A stretch of 64,000 nucleotides of DNA from Caenorhabditis remanei (lineage: Eukaryota > Nematoda > Chromadorea > Rhabditida > Rhabditidae). The translations under genes and the position numbers were made by a program. The stretch is taken from the NCBI RefSeq assembly GCF_010183535.1, contig NC_071332.1:15314001-15378000 (forward strand), written 5' to 3'. The notes beneath the pieces were generated by a model. That model saw nothing but the letters and a program-made list of their open reading frames with translations. It had not been told where the DNA came from and ran no database searches. Shown in pieces: positions 34,881 to 46,126 of this stretch. Every line of letters starts with the position of its first letter. Position 1 is the stretch's first letter.

Positions 34881-35383
34881 ATGTCAAAGAAAATATGTTT
34901 CGTATTTGCTGTTTTCATACTCGCTATCAGTTGGATTATTGTTGGATCTGTGGACACCACCACTCCGAGGCCGATCAACGCTGCGGTGTGCTATGCAATC
35001 TCTCATTCTCTTCTCAACTTTTAAATTTCCAGTTCTTTGACAATGTGACCATCCCAATGCCAATTTCTGCCAACTATCGTCGTATTGTTGAGATGACATA
35101 TGGTGTGAAGGAAGAGCAAATCTATAGAGTTTGCACAGGGAAGAACAAGAAGACTTGTGGGTTCTGGGAGAATGTTCAGGTAATCTGATGGTTCTGACAC
35201 TCAGAACCATGAATTTCGAGTTTTCAGACAAAAGCAAAAGTGGAATCAGGAAATACGACATACAACAAGAACAAGAAAGCGTTGATTATAAAGAAGATAA
35301 TGAAAACTGACTTCGGACTCTATATGACTGGAAACAAGAAATACGAGCAAAAGGTTAACTCGTTGTTTTTGAGAGGACGATAA
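34881..35383 (+). CDS. Small secreted protein, family not recognised
   Basis: Exons 34881-34985, 35033-35179 and 35228-35383 give 135 codons plus stop; all introns are phase 0. The signal peptide is ICFVFAVFILAISWIIVGSV. The mature part has only two cysteines (YRVCTGKNKKTCGFW) and ends with DFGLYMTGNKKYEQKV, an arrangement like a single immunoglobulin-type beta-sandwich (inference). It converges on the DUF19-like gene at 35450 with only 66 bases between stops. Confidence 0.75.
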
Positions 35384-35449
35384 ATGGAATGAATGACACT
35401 ATTTTATTTCGTTTTTCATAAAAGTTATATACAATACCAGTCGATTCAT

Positions 35450-36377
35450 TTAAACCTCTGTTGAATTATTTCCATCAGTTGTTTCTTCAACATCTGGATT
35501 CTTCAGAATTCCCCTCTTCGGGTCCGAAGCTTTGACACTAAACACATTGAACTGAAGCGCATCGTTTTGCGCTCCATTGTAATCCCAATCTTTGTATCTC
35601 AAGCGACCGTCACATGCACGATTGAAGAGGCGGAGACTTTGGTGCTTGAATTTTTGGGATCACAGACACACAGACATATGTATAACTGACCTCTTTGTAC
35701 ATTGGCAGCAGTTTTGGATCACAGTGCTTTTCAACGTCAGCCAAGAAACATTGTCCCTTCTCGTGAATGCTCAAACAGTCGAATTTGTCTGGATTTTTCT
35801 GAAAATTTGTATGTTTGGTATTGGTTTTTTAGAAAGCAGCAGCCTACATTTTTCAAATACTCCTTAACACACGGAGCCAACTGATCTGGGGTGGAATCCA
35901 AGACTTCTCTCAACTTCTTCTCACAGAAATGCATTGGGCCAAGCCAAAATACATCATCCACACATTTGTCAAGTTCTTGGTAATTTACAAAGTCCTTGTA
36001 GCAGCCAGTGTTTTCTAGGCAGACCTGGCAATACTTTTTTTTTCTAGAAAAACAATAAGAATCGGGAAAACTCACAAAAGAATCATCACAATGCTTCTTC
36101 AACTCCACATAACTCATGTTCTTTGTCTGATCCGGCCACCATGCAATCGAGTTATGTCTCCAGATGTTTTTCATTCCGACCTGAAACAGCTATTGATATA
36201 ATTTGAATCTATAAGTTCTAGACTTACTATCCAATCACAATAACTCATATCAAACTCTCCCACAGCAGTACACCCAGTCTTCCATCTATCTAATCCGTAT
36301 CTTCTAGAGGAGCCGGAGTGAGATAGTGGGATTAAGGATAAGAAAAGTAATAGAAGAAATTTGGGGGAGCTGGGCAT
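35450..36377 (-). CDS. Secreted cysteine-rich DUF19-like protein
   Basis: Minus-strand exons 36228-36377, 36076-36180, 35848-36024, 35691-35798 and 35450-35644 give 244 codons plus stop; all introns are phase 0. The signal peptide is KFLLLLFLSLIPLSHS. The cysteine pattern (CLENTGCYKDF, CVDDVF, FCEKKLREVL, CVKEYL, FDCLSIHEKGQCFLADVEKHC) fits the T20D4.11-like group. It ends with CDGRLRYKDWDYNG, shared with the pseudogene at 37074. The last intron has an AAG acceptor. An upstream orphan first exon (36640-36786) could serve as an alternative start. Confidence 0.82.
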
Positions 36378-36639
36378 AGTGGAAAAGTTAGGAACTGAGG
36401 GAACACGAAAGAAAAGTTGAGAGAAAAGTTGAATGGGTCAAACAGTTGTTCCTGGTGAGGAATGTTAGAGAAAACTACTTACGTACTTCCGTGTCTAAAT
36501 GATGATCCTAGTGGTTTTTGAAGCTAAAGCAAGCCAAAATTCTCCCAAGGATAGTTATATGCCAGATACTTTCCCCGATAGTTTCCGTAATTCACTAAAT
36601 CCCTTCATAGCCCATTCCCATCATTCTTTCCCAACTCAC

Positions 36640-36786
36640 AATCCACTGACAATGAGGAATGGAATGTTTCCCAGCATACGTGCATTCTGTCTTCCATTCG
36701 TCTTTTCCGCGATATGAGAACGCATAGAATTGAGGGACCAGTGTGATAAAAATAATGGCTGTTGAAAAAGACGTTTTTGAGAACAT
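36640..36786 (-). pseudogene. Orphan or alternative first exon of the DUF19-like family
   Basis: An ATG at 36786 opens 49 codons with a signal peptide (FSTAIIFITLVPQFYA) and then DEWKTECTYAGKHS and HCQWI, followed by a consensus GTGAGT donor in phase 0. It matches exon 1 of the gene at 35450 (RWKTGCTAVG, YCDWI). No own downstream exons exist. It is either a remnant of a lost tandem copy or an alternative first exon that could splice to 36180 in frame. Confidence 0.6.
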
Positions 36787-37073
36787 GTCTTGTCTTGTGA
36801 ATGTCTGAGACTGAGAATGAAGTGCGGTTGAAAATCAGAAGGTAATCGGAAACTAGGTTATGGGGAGACGGGTGTTTTGTTTTGTTTCGAATAGAGTTTG
36901 ATCGGTTTTTATGTTCAAAAGAGAAGGGATGAGTCAGTGTAGTCTTTGACCTAACAATTATGAAAACATGTGTTGTCTCTCATTCGGTATGTTCAGAAGG
37001 ATTTACATGGCTGACTGATTTTTTATGTGAAAGTTTGAAAGACAATATTTGTTCTTCAAATTTTTATTCAAGT

Positions 37074-37900
37074 TTAGAATATATCAGACAAGATATGCCA
37101 AAACATCAAAGACGCTAATAAAACCAAAAGAAAATAACTTAAATTATTCGTCGAATTCCTCTCCACTGTGATATTCCTCTTCGGATCCACTATTTTCACG
37201 CCACCAGGAATATTCCTAATTTCGAAATCCTGACTACCCGAATAATCCCAATCCTTGTACCGTAACCGTCCGTCACATGCACGATTGTAGAGACGGAGGT
37301 CTTGGTGTTCTTTGAAAATTTTGAAGAACACATTCACCTCTCTCCTTTATGCTTTCGCAGTCAAACTTTTCTGGATCTTTCTGAAACACAACAATTCTTT
37401 TTTTCTCATCTCAAAAGCACTTACGTCAGCAAAGTATTTCTTAACACACTCCGAAATTTGATCCGGTGTTTTTTTTCAAAACTTCTTTCAACTTTTCCTC
37501 ACACAATTGAATTGGATCCAGTTCAAACATGTCATCGATGCATAGATCTAAAAATTGAAAGTTCACAAAGTCTTGGAAACATCCGGATATTTCTTTGCAA
37601 GCCTGGAATAAAGAAAATAAGATGGTGTAAAAAACTCACAAAATTTTGGTCACAGGGCTCTTTCAATTCTTTGAAAGTCATATTTCTCGCTTGTTCGGGG
37701 GGACCAAGCGATGGAGTTCTGACGCCATAATAACTAGAGAATGAAACAGATTTAGTTATAAACTAAATTTAAAAGATAATATCAACTCGCCTTAATTTCA
37801 CAATACACGTCTCTTTCTTTGGATCATTTCCAGTTGTTTTAGTAGTAAAATACAAATCAATAAAAATAAAAGTAGATAGAACCTGGTCATTTCCAATGAA
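37074..37900 (-). pseudogene. Decayed DUF19-like paralogue
   Basis: Exon-like blocks at 37640-37733, 37425-37602 and 37074-37380 align to exons 2, 3 and 4-5 of the gene at 35450. Four kinds of damage are seen: a frame change within the exon 1 region, an extra base in the C6 run (plus strand 37697-37702), an extra base in the A8 run (37469-37476), and a deletion that fuses exon 4 to exon 5 out of frame. The terminal block CDGRLRYKDWDYSG is intact and is followed by a hydrophobic tail (YFLLVLLASLMFWHIL) that would have suited a GPI or membrane anchor. Confidence 0.75.
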
Positions 37901-38166
37901 ATACATAGTTTCGTTACACTTGCTGTCAAGTGACGGGTGGGTATTTTCTCATCATGTCTGAAGTTATTATTAGAATTTCAACATTTTCCTTTTCTGAAAT
38001 TTCATGAGGTGGTGACAACTTTTACAAACAAGGAATTAGAGAAATTACATCTTTTATTTAGTCCTGTACACTTGGAAACCGGACGTTTCAAGGCCAATAG
38101 AAAACAAGTTCAAAATAAAAACATCATAAAAAAACATCGACAAAAACATTATTTATGTGTTCCACT

Positions 38167-38552
38167 TACTAGGAAAGGTCATGGACTCATTTTTGAGTTA
38201 TGGGACGTGACCTATATCGTTGGAAAGCGGAAAAAACGCCGATTCCAAATATATTTTCAATTTTAGCCATCGAGGTCTGATATTCGAGAAAAACAAGGTC
38301 AAAGTTTGGTAAAATAGAAAATTATTATCTTTTTAACACGCGAAAGTTTGAAACTATTTTCAAAACATTTTTCGTGTGTCAGAAAGAAAATAATTCTATA
38401 TTTTACCGAACTTTGACCTTGTTTTTCTCAAATACTAGACCTCGAGGACAAAAACTGAATATATATTTGGAATCAGCGTTTTCTCAGCTTTTCAATGATA
38501 TAGGCCACGTCCCAGACTGACTCCGTTACTTACCCTAGTATGTCTGTGAAAT
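38167..38552. repeat. Foldback repeat with TACTAGGAAAGGTC-type ends, copy 2
   Basis: The left end TTACTAGGAAAGGTCATGG pairs with the right end ending ACTTACCCTAGTA. Inside, GGGACGTGACCTATATC pairs with GATATAGGCCACGTCCC and AAACAAGGTCAAAGTT with AACTTTGACCTTGTTT. Same family as 15763-16105. Confidence 0.75.
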
Positions 38553-38735
38553 GTTTAGGTTTCAGAATGTCTTGGCCTGAAGTGTCCTGTTACTGAATGT
38601 CTCTTCAACAAAAAAAAACAAACTCATCACTTTTTTTTTCAAAATATTGCATTACGTTCCATTATTAGAAGCTAGATATTATACATTTTTATAATACAAT
38701 CTAATTTTTTTTAATATAGGCAATCATTAAAATCA

Positions 38736-40785
38736 TCAATGTTTGTGACTCTTCTTGTGCCAAACCACGAAAATGAAGCATTCATTATGAACGACAATCG
38801 TCGCCGTCATTCCATCTCTTCTATGAATGTCACGTGCATTCGGGTACACTGTTCCATCATACCAATCGGACAAAATGTGAAGTGGAGTGGGTCTGAAAAG
38901 AAGAGTTTAGTGGAAAACACGAGGTTTTTGAAATGCAACACAACAAAGCAGGGCTTACTCATAATTGTCCATTCGTCGTTTCATGTCACATTTTTCCGTT
39001 TTAAATGCATCAAAAAGAGTCTTCTTGAGATGTTCCGCATGTTTTGCGCCGATTCTTGAGTCCAAATAACGGAATTCTCGATTGTTTCCATCTAACCAAG
39101 TGGCGATAAACTCTCGATAATCAATTTCTCTCAGCTGAGAGCCACTTCCGATTTCCAGTTGATTACATTGGGATTGAGCCAGATTCTCGTATGCGAAGAA
39201 TTTCATGACACAGTTGAAAGTGATGGCTTTTTGCATTAGGGGCTGAAAACATATTGTTTTTAAACAAGACACTTTCACGATGTGACCTACCACTTCTAGC
39301 TTGAAATTTCCAGCAATTCTGTCACAATTAATTGTCAATTTGGTATTAATTGGGGTGTTCGTGAGCACCCAGTCAATATCATATGCCTCCATTGTTAATG
39401 GAGAATCCTCTTGAGGTCTCACTCCACTCAACTCAAAGGTTCTACATGAGTTCTTGATGACATTCTTTGTGAAGAACTTTCCAAAGTTGGGCACACTTTT
39501 GATGTCCATATGGTATCCGGTGACACCACACTTGAAGACTACTTCGACGAATCTTATGAAACAATCCAAACAAGTTTGATAATCATCCGGAACATTTGGT
39601 GTCCAACACTTTGGAAGTGCGGCTCCACTCATTGTAATCGGAGTGTACCTCACATTATGATACTGCTGACCTTTGGATCTTTTTGTGATGTCAGCGACAT
39701 TAAAGGTCTCCCGAAATGGGCGGTATCCGGATTTGTGTTTGCTCGAGTTGTAGATGGAAACATTGTCGTATCCGTTGCAATGATCAAAGCATTCTTTCTG
39801 GTTTTTGGTTCTGCAAAAATAACGAACTCTTTTTTTGAAAAGAAAAAGGAAAGAGGGAAAACAAAAACAACTGGAATAATTAGTTCAACTATGATCCTTC
39901 TGTTGATGCTCCGGGGGTTTTTTTCTTATTTTTTTCACGTTCTCATGGGATTTAGAGGCTCGAGTTTCGCCGTCTGATGAGAAAAAGTTTGATGAATAAA
40001 ACATCGAGCCGCGCCGTCTCAAATTAATGTACGGCATGCAATGTGAGACGAGACGACTCAATGGTTCATCTTTTGTACTAAAACTTACTAGAGAGCAGAA
40101 AAATGAAATGGATAGAAAGTTATACGGTGGGAAAGCTGAAAACGTGGGGATTCTGAAAATATATTCTATTCGTTTAGAGCCAAAATGATTGACTTTTTTG
40201 AACAATAAATTTATTTTAGCACTATTAAAATTTAGAATCAAATTCAGGATAAAGTCAGCAATTAAAAACTTCAACCTGATTGTCTAAAAAATCGGTCCTA
40301 TCTTGCATACAAAAAACTTTATGATGCAAATTCAAATTCGCTGAGCTGCTAGCAACAAGGATAACGATACGGAGCTAATTCAAAGTTGTAATCCCCCACA
40401 AAACTAACCTTGTTGGAAAATCGATCCCCTCAATCGAGAAGAACGACATAAAATCCTTTGGATCCTTCACTTGTGGAACATCCACAAAATACCAAGACAC
40501 CACGGTGCCTCCCTCAATTCCAAAACTGAATCCATGCTTTCCTTCGAGATGTTGAATGATGAAATGGTCGACTGGGATCTTCAGTGATTTGAGGACTCGA
40601 CGAGTCTTCCGGGTGGCTAAGGCAAGTTCGAAGCTGAAGAAGTGGATGAGGATGATGGTTCGGATAGAGTAAAGAACTTAAACTTACATGTCAATTAGTG
40701 GGATGATTCTGAGAAGAATCTTAGGTGGAAGATCTAGAAGACGAAATGGTTTTGGTCTTCCATTGCCACGTTGACAACTCTGCAT
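38736..40785 (-). CDS. F-box protein with FBA_2/SDZ-33-like C-terminus, copy 1
   Basis: Minus-strand exons 40688-40785, 40409-40633, 39291-39810, 38959-39242 and 38736-38892 give 427 codons plus stop. Residues about 10-50 form the F-box (PFRLLDLPPKILLRIIPLID, then ELALATRKTRRVLKSL). The associated domain contains DWVLTNTPINTKLTI and FIATWLDGNNREFRYLD, and ends with DIHRRDGMTATIVV. This architecture is typical of the expanded nematode F-box families, presumed SCF ubiquitin-ligase adaptors. Intron 2 is about 600 bases. Exon phases match the next paralogue. Confidence 0.88.
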
Positions 40786-41639
40786 TGCTTGTTGGATACA
40801 GAATACTCTTTGTAGAATCGATGTAACCACTTGGAGCAAGTGTAAGGGGAGAAGCTGAAGAAGATGAAAAAAGTGGGAAAAAAGGAAAAAACGAAGGGGA
40901 CTGAAGGGAATAAACGTCGACGAGCGATGTAGAGAGAAGAGGTTGAGAGAAAGAGAAAAAGAAGCAAAGGGAAGTGAAGCTGAGTGGTCACGAGAGAAGC
41001 GAAAAGAAAGAAAAAGAGAGATGAACGAACACAGTGTTATTCTGAAATACCCCAGAATATATACTCTCAATTGAGTTAACTCTGGAAAACAACGGCGTGA
41101 GAGGGAAATAAATCAAGTGAGACAGGGGGTCTCTGGGGGCTCATTGTCTATTAGTTTGCAGGGGGAACGGATATGAAAGTTTTATGAGCTGTGGGGTCTG
41201 ATCGTTATTTAGGGCCCGAGGAGCACGATTAAATTGGATTGGATTGGTCACACTACTTTATTCACTTTCAAAGTTATTTTCGGCTGAATTGGAAAAAGTG
41301 TGAGGCTGTTTTCGAATACAATGGAGGCTAGAAGTTTGTCAGGGGCACAAAATACTTGGAAGAAGTATTTCTGTGGCTAGGAATAATTCAACTGGTTTTA
41401 GCACTATGCGATGCTTATCATTTTTTCCACTTTTGCTAAAATTTGTTCCCGAAAAGTATCATTTCGTTGTAATAGGTTGCAACCTGCAGTTAAAATCCAA
41501 AGAGCAGTTTCGAAATGAGACAGTTGTGGAATGGAAAAGTTCTAGAAAGGCTTGCAACCCAAAAACAAACAAAAAATATGAAAAAATAAGCTCTGGGAAA
41601 GGTATGGGGGATGTAAGATAATTTTTGAGAAAAAAAACC
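40786..41639. other. Intergenic stretch without a supported gene
   Basis: The first 250 bases are strongly purine-rich on the plus strand, a likely promoter-proximal tract of the minus-strand F-box gene. Nothing else is recognised. Confidence 0.4.
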
Positions 41640-42107
41640 ATAGAGTCTCTGGGTCCGGATATTAAAATCATTTTAACAATTAACCACAGTAATGAGTTGC
41701 TTTTCCCACTAAAAAAACTATCTGCATAAATTTCCCGAAATTTGAAGAGAAACACATCGTGTTGCTGCTCTAAAGCATTCTCTAAGGTGTCTCGCCAGTC
41801 TCGTAGGAAATTTTTAAAGTCTTTCATGAATTACATTTTCCGCAAAATGCATTTCAAAATCCTTCCAACATCGAAAATCCATACAGTATCCCTTCGGTTC
41901 CACATTAATGAAGAGATATTTTACAAGATTCACAAATATATCGATTGCAGTTGTATAATCTTTACAAAAATTTTGATATTTTTCAATTTTGATTGAATCC
42001 GGTACTAAATGAAACGTTGACTCCAATAGCTCCATTTCGGGTACAACTTTTTTGGAGATGTACAAGGAGATATTCTCGATACGATTATCGTTTTGGTAGA
42101 CTCTCAA
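41640..42107 (-). pseudogene. F-box-associated domain fragment
   Basis: The frame at 41814-42107 carries TAIDIFVNLVKYLF and EPKGYCMDF, close to AMDIFIPLVKYLF and EPNGYCMEF in the gene at 42223. It stops after VIHERL, and related coding resumes in another frame (KNFLRDW) below 41827. No F-box exon, start or end exon is present, so this is the isolated middle of a third tandem copy. Confidence 0.7.
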
Positions 42108-42222
42108 AAATCACTAATTAAGCATTTCATAAGATATCTTTCACTTTGAAAGAAAAAAAACAAGCACTTTATTAAATTAAAAACTCCAAAAAACCTACAA
42201 TCGTCGGCTATTTTGCAAATAA

Positions 42223-43696
42223 TTATTTCAAATGCCAAACATGAAAAACAACTCTTCTTCTCTGATAAGCATGCACATTACTTATAAAGATAGTAGCCTC
42301 GAGTCCATCTTTTCTCTTTATATCTCGCATCAATGAAGAATTGTATGCAGTGTTTTCTTGAATTATTGAAGTGGACTTATTCCTCCTGAAAATGATCTTA
42401 ATGATTATATTTTTTAATGGAAAAAAAAGAAAAAAACTTACTTGAAGTCTTCCAATTTTCTTTTTTTGTTGTAATTCATCGAAGGCAGCATTCCATAAAT
42501 TTTTCTATGAATATCCGGGACATTAAACACGTTAATATCAAGACACTCGAGTTCTTTGTCACTTCTATTCATCCAATTTTGGATGAACATCTGAATATCC
42601 TCTGCTGATATTTTATGATACTCAGAGTGAACTTTTAGTTGTTTGAAGTTGGAATTAAGAAGCAGTTCAAGTGTCAACCATGGTACTCCGCATTGAAATT
42701 CCATGTACTTTTGCTTGAGCGGCTGAAAAATTGATTAACGAATCCACAAGGTGAGTGAGTAAACCTCACCTGCTCCCATTTCAAATGCAAAGCGTTGAAT
42801 GGTCCTGCTAGTGTCAATTTTGTGTTCTCTGGTACAAACTGTAGCGCCGATCTCATAAAATATACATCCGAAAATGAGTATTGGCCCGCTGCCAATTCAA
42901 AGATTTTCAACTGTCTTTGTACCACATTTGGATAAAAAAACGCATCAAAGTCCTTATCCCATTTAAATTCCATGCAATATCCGTTAGGCTCCATATTGAA
43001 CAGATATTTTACAAGTGGGATGAAGATATCCATAGCAGTTTCATAGTCTCCAGAAACGTTCTGACTCCAGGTAGGCGGCAATCGGAATCCAGGAAACGCT
43101 TGTGGGGTGGGTACAAACTTCCGAACGTAATAACTTTTTCCTTTGGCTCTTCTTGGTGCCAATTCGAAAACCTCTTGTAATGGCGTCTCTTCTGGTTTTG
43201 TGGAGTTGTAGAGTGTGCATTTTGTTATCTCATTTTCATTCTCCTCGTTTCTTCTGATGCTGAAAATAATGAAAATAAAGACTTCCATAATTTTCAAAAC
43301 TTTTAACTCACCGCGTTGGAAAATCAATGTCATTTAGAGTGTATTTTGCTGTAAACTGTCCACAGTCTTGTTTGTGTTCAAGTACATCATCGAAACTCCA
43401 TTTTATGTATATATTAGGTGGGATTGACAGCTCGAACCCTCGGTTTCTAGAACTGTCGTTCACTGTAAATGTGTCAACTTTGATTCGTAGAGATTTGATG
43501 GCACGCCGGCTTTTATGACTGCATAGAGCTAAGTCTATTCTGGAAGTATTTCAAAATTTTTTGACACTTCTATTATTAAAAAAAAACCTTACATATCCAT
43601 ATCTTTCAGAATTCTTATCAGCGGAAGATCTGGAAGTGCAAATAGCCGAAAAGGCTTTGGCTTTGGCGCAAATGAGGAATATCGTCGACCATTCAT
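42223..43696 (-). CDS. F-box protein with FBA_2/SDZ-33-like C-terminus, copy 2
   Basis: Minus-strand exons 43593-43696, 43312-43539, 42770-43259, 42442-42722 and 42223-42385 give 421 codons plus stop. The F-box region reads PFRLFALPDLPLIRILKDMD then DLALCSHKSRRAIKSL. The C-terminal domain has KLTLAGPFNALHLKWEQ, FIQNWMNRSDKELECLD and finally DIKRKDGLEATIF. Exon number and phases equal those of copy 1 at 38736. TCTCAG just before the ATG suits trans-splicing. Presumed SCF substrate adaptor. Confidence 0.88.
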
Positions 43697-44163
43697 TCTG
43701 AGATGAAACCAAAAAGAACCAATATAAATAAATTTGGTGCAAGTGTAAGATGAGAAAGAGGAAAAAGTGGGGGAGAAGGGTGTACTGGTGGCGGCGAGAC
43801 TGAATGAAGGGTTGAGAGGAGATGAGAAAGACAAAAAGAAGGGGAGAAGTATAGCATGGAGGTCAGAAAGAGGGAAAAGAGCAACATTTTGTAGCTCTAT
43901 TGTTGTTCAATGATCTCTCTCCAGAGTGTCGTAAATGATAGGAATGTGTGGTGTAAAGGGATAGAGAAAGGGGGAGACTCGAAGAAGAAGATGTTTTATT
44001 AACTGCATGGAAACAAAGTTGTGATTGCGTGGAAGAAAATAAACATATGATTACATATTTTCTAATGATGAAGCTAATTTTGCATGCTCGGATCTTGACT
44101 ATTCTTCACATATGTTGTCTATCAACACGATGGATATGACATTCATCCACTATACTCATAGTA

Positions 44164-45432
44164 TTAGGTTGATGCATAAGTTTCTTTCTTTTTTTGGGTC
44201 ATTTTTGGTATGAAATTTCTAGAAGACTAATAGTTCACATAATAAGACACATTGTTGGCTAGTACCAATAACTCATTGTAATTATACCTGTGACTTGACA
44301 TCCACCATCCGCCTAATCTCAGCCGGAGGCACGTCAAAACACTTGAGGAACCCTTTTTTGGTACCATTCTTCGTCTCCATTTTTTTCCTAGAAAATGTTG
44401 ACAAGAATTGGTGAGCTATTCAGAATTAAAACAAGCAAAAACATTTACTTATAAAAAGCAAATAAAGGCATTCCAACTAAGCAACGATAGTTCAGTGCGG
44501 GTCCCTGATGAAAGGTTAGGATCAGCAATTTAGGAGTGTGCGAGTATTTTTAATATTTCTTTAACTGTAGTTAGGGAAATTGGTGGAAATGTTGGTTATT
44601 GAGTAAAGTAGACATTGATGTTTCTAAATTTACTTTGTTTTCAATATTCACATCATTTGTACTTTTTCGCAGGAAGCCCGAAGTCAACATCATCAAAATC
44701 ACTTTATTTTTGAGTTTGATGAGGCCTATTGCTCCTACCTCTAAAGCAATCCACTAGATATTTAGTACATTTTTAGATCAATGTGTGTACTATTGATTAC
44801 TTACAATAAAATAATTCAGACTTATTTGTGAGCGTTCAGAAGAGACCTAGACTCCACTCAGGTATAGTACACAAAATTTCTCGAATGCGCGAAAATCATA
44901 AAAAATTTATCAGCCAAGTTTTATCACTTAATTTGATGGCTTTGTCATAAACTTTTTTAAGACATAGTTTACTCATGTTATCCTCTAACTTTTACAAATA
45001 GTTTGGTACAAATGTTCTCTCAAATATTTCTGTAATCTGTTTGAACCCAGCTGAACCATGGTTTCTTGTTGCTGTCGATCGTCTTATCGCAACTTTTTTG
45101 TTTTCAACATTCCGACTGAAAACTAAAATGAGATAACAAGATCAAATCTTGTTCTATAAATTGCGTTTAATTTCTTATGAAGATCTTATCATTTCGATAC
45201 CAATGCGACAAAAATCAAAAAACTTTCCAAAACAGGCATTTGGTTGGCGATCAAAAAAGCCATCGTTTTCACGAGCGGACTGTCTAGGCACCAACTTGAA
45301 ACATTATATGTTAGCCACTAAAGAGGTCATAAAAATGCGAAAAAGTTTGGGTTGAAAAACAACCTCATCGCTTAGAGACCGGGGGCCAAAGTCACACCTT
45401 CAAAAAAGAAAGAAACTTATGCATCAACCTAA
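44164..45432. mobile_element. Mariner-type element, about 1.27 kb, apparently non-autonomous
   Basis: Terminal inverted repeats TTAGGTTGATGCATAAGTTTC (left) and its exact complement (right) are flanked by TA on both sides (44162-44163 and 45433-45434). The TIR sequence and TA target are typical of mariner elements, and the length is near the usual 1.3 kb. No transposase frame or DDD motif is recognisable. On the minus strand a short frame begins METKNGTKKGFLKCFDV at about 44381 behind a TTTTCTAG, ending at a GT donor; its origin is unclear. Confidence 0.8.
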
Positions 45433-45462
45433 TAGAAATTCTCATGTGTTGAAAATAAAGCA

Positions 45463-45978
45463 ATGAAGAGAAACAAACTTCAGGAGTTTCTATCCACAAT
45501 CAAATGCAAGGAAGTATATGGTGAATATTGTCTGGAGATAGAAGTCAGAGTTTCTGAATTTCAAACCAATTGCCTCCTTGATCATATGCTCAGAAATCTA
45601 CAATAGAACAAAGAATTGTGTGAAATAAATTACCACAGTATCGATAGAGCTTTTGAAAAAGTAAAAAAAAACACGCGATTGTTTTCAAAAGAATTTGCCT
45701 TCCCTTCAAGTGGACTTCAAGTGCAATGCTTGAAATTTCGTAAAGTTGAGGGACTAAAGAAAACCTTTTTGAAGGGTGAAAGAGTAAGCGCTGTCTAGAA
45801 TATAATTGAGTTTGCCGGCGACTTACTAACGCAGAGCACTTCTGAAGAACAATCGATCGAGAAAACGGGAAGCATTAACTTCTGGGAAATCCTGCATCTT
45901 GGAAATCGCTATCCGAATGTTCAGACAGGTTCGCGTCCCTTTAGAGCTCAGTTTCTGCAGCCCTCAGAATCAGAATGA
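45463..45978 (+). other. Possible degenerate coding remnant
   Basis: Three consecutive open segments (45463-45606, 45616-45798, 45820-45978) have protein-like composition, with pieces such as CKEVYGEYCLEIEV, FPSSGLQVQCLKFRKVE and TGSINFWEILHLGNRY. They are separated by stops or frame changes without clean introns. A decayed FTH-type gene is possible but unproven. Confidence 0.25.
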
Positions 45979-46126
45979 ACTTAGAAATGGTCATTAGAAA
46001 ATTATCTTCCTTTTCTGAAAACAACCAACCCTCAATATGTCATTACCGAGTAATAGATATTCAATTTCCTTTGTTATACCTTCTCAAAAGCATTCCAAAA
46101 CACAATTTCTCTGTTTTTTTGTCAAA

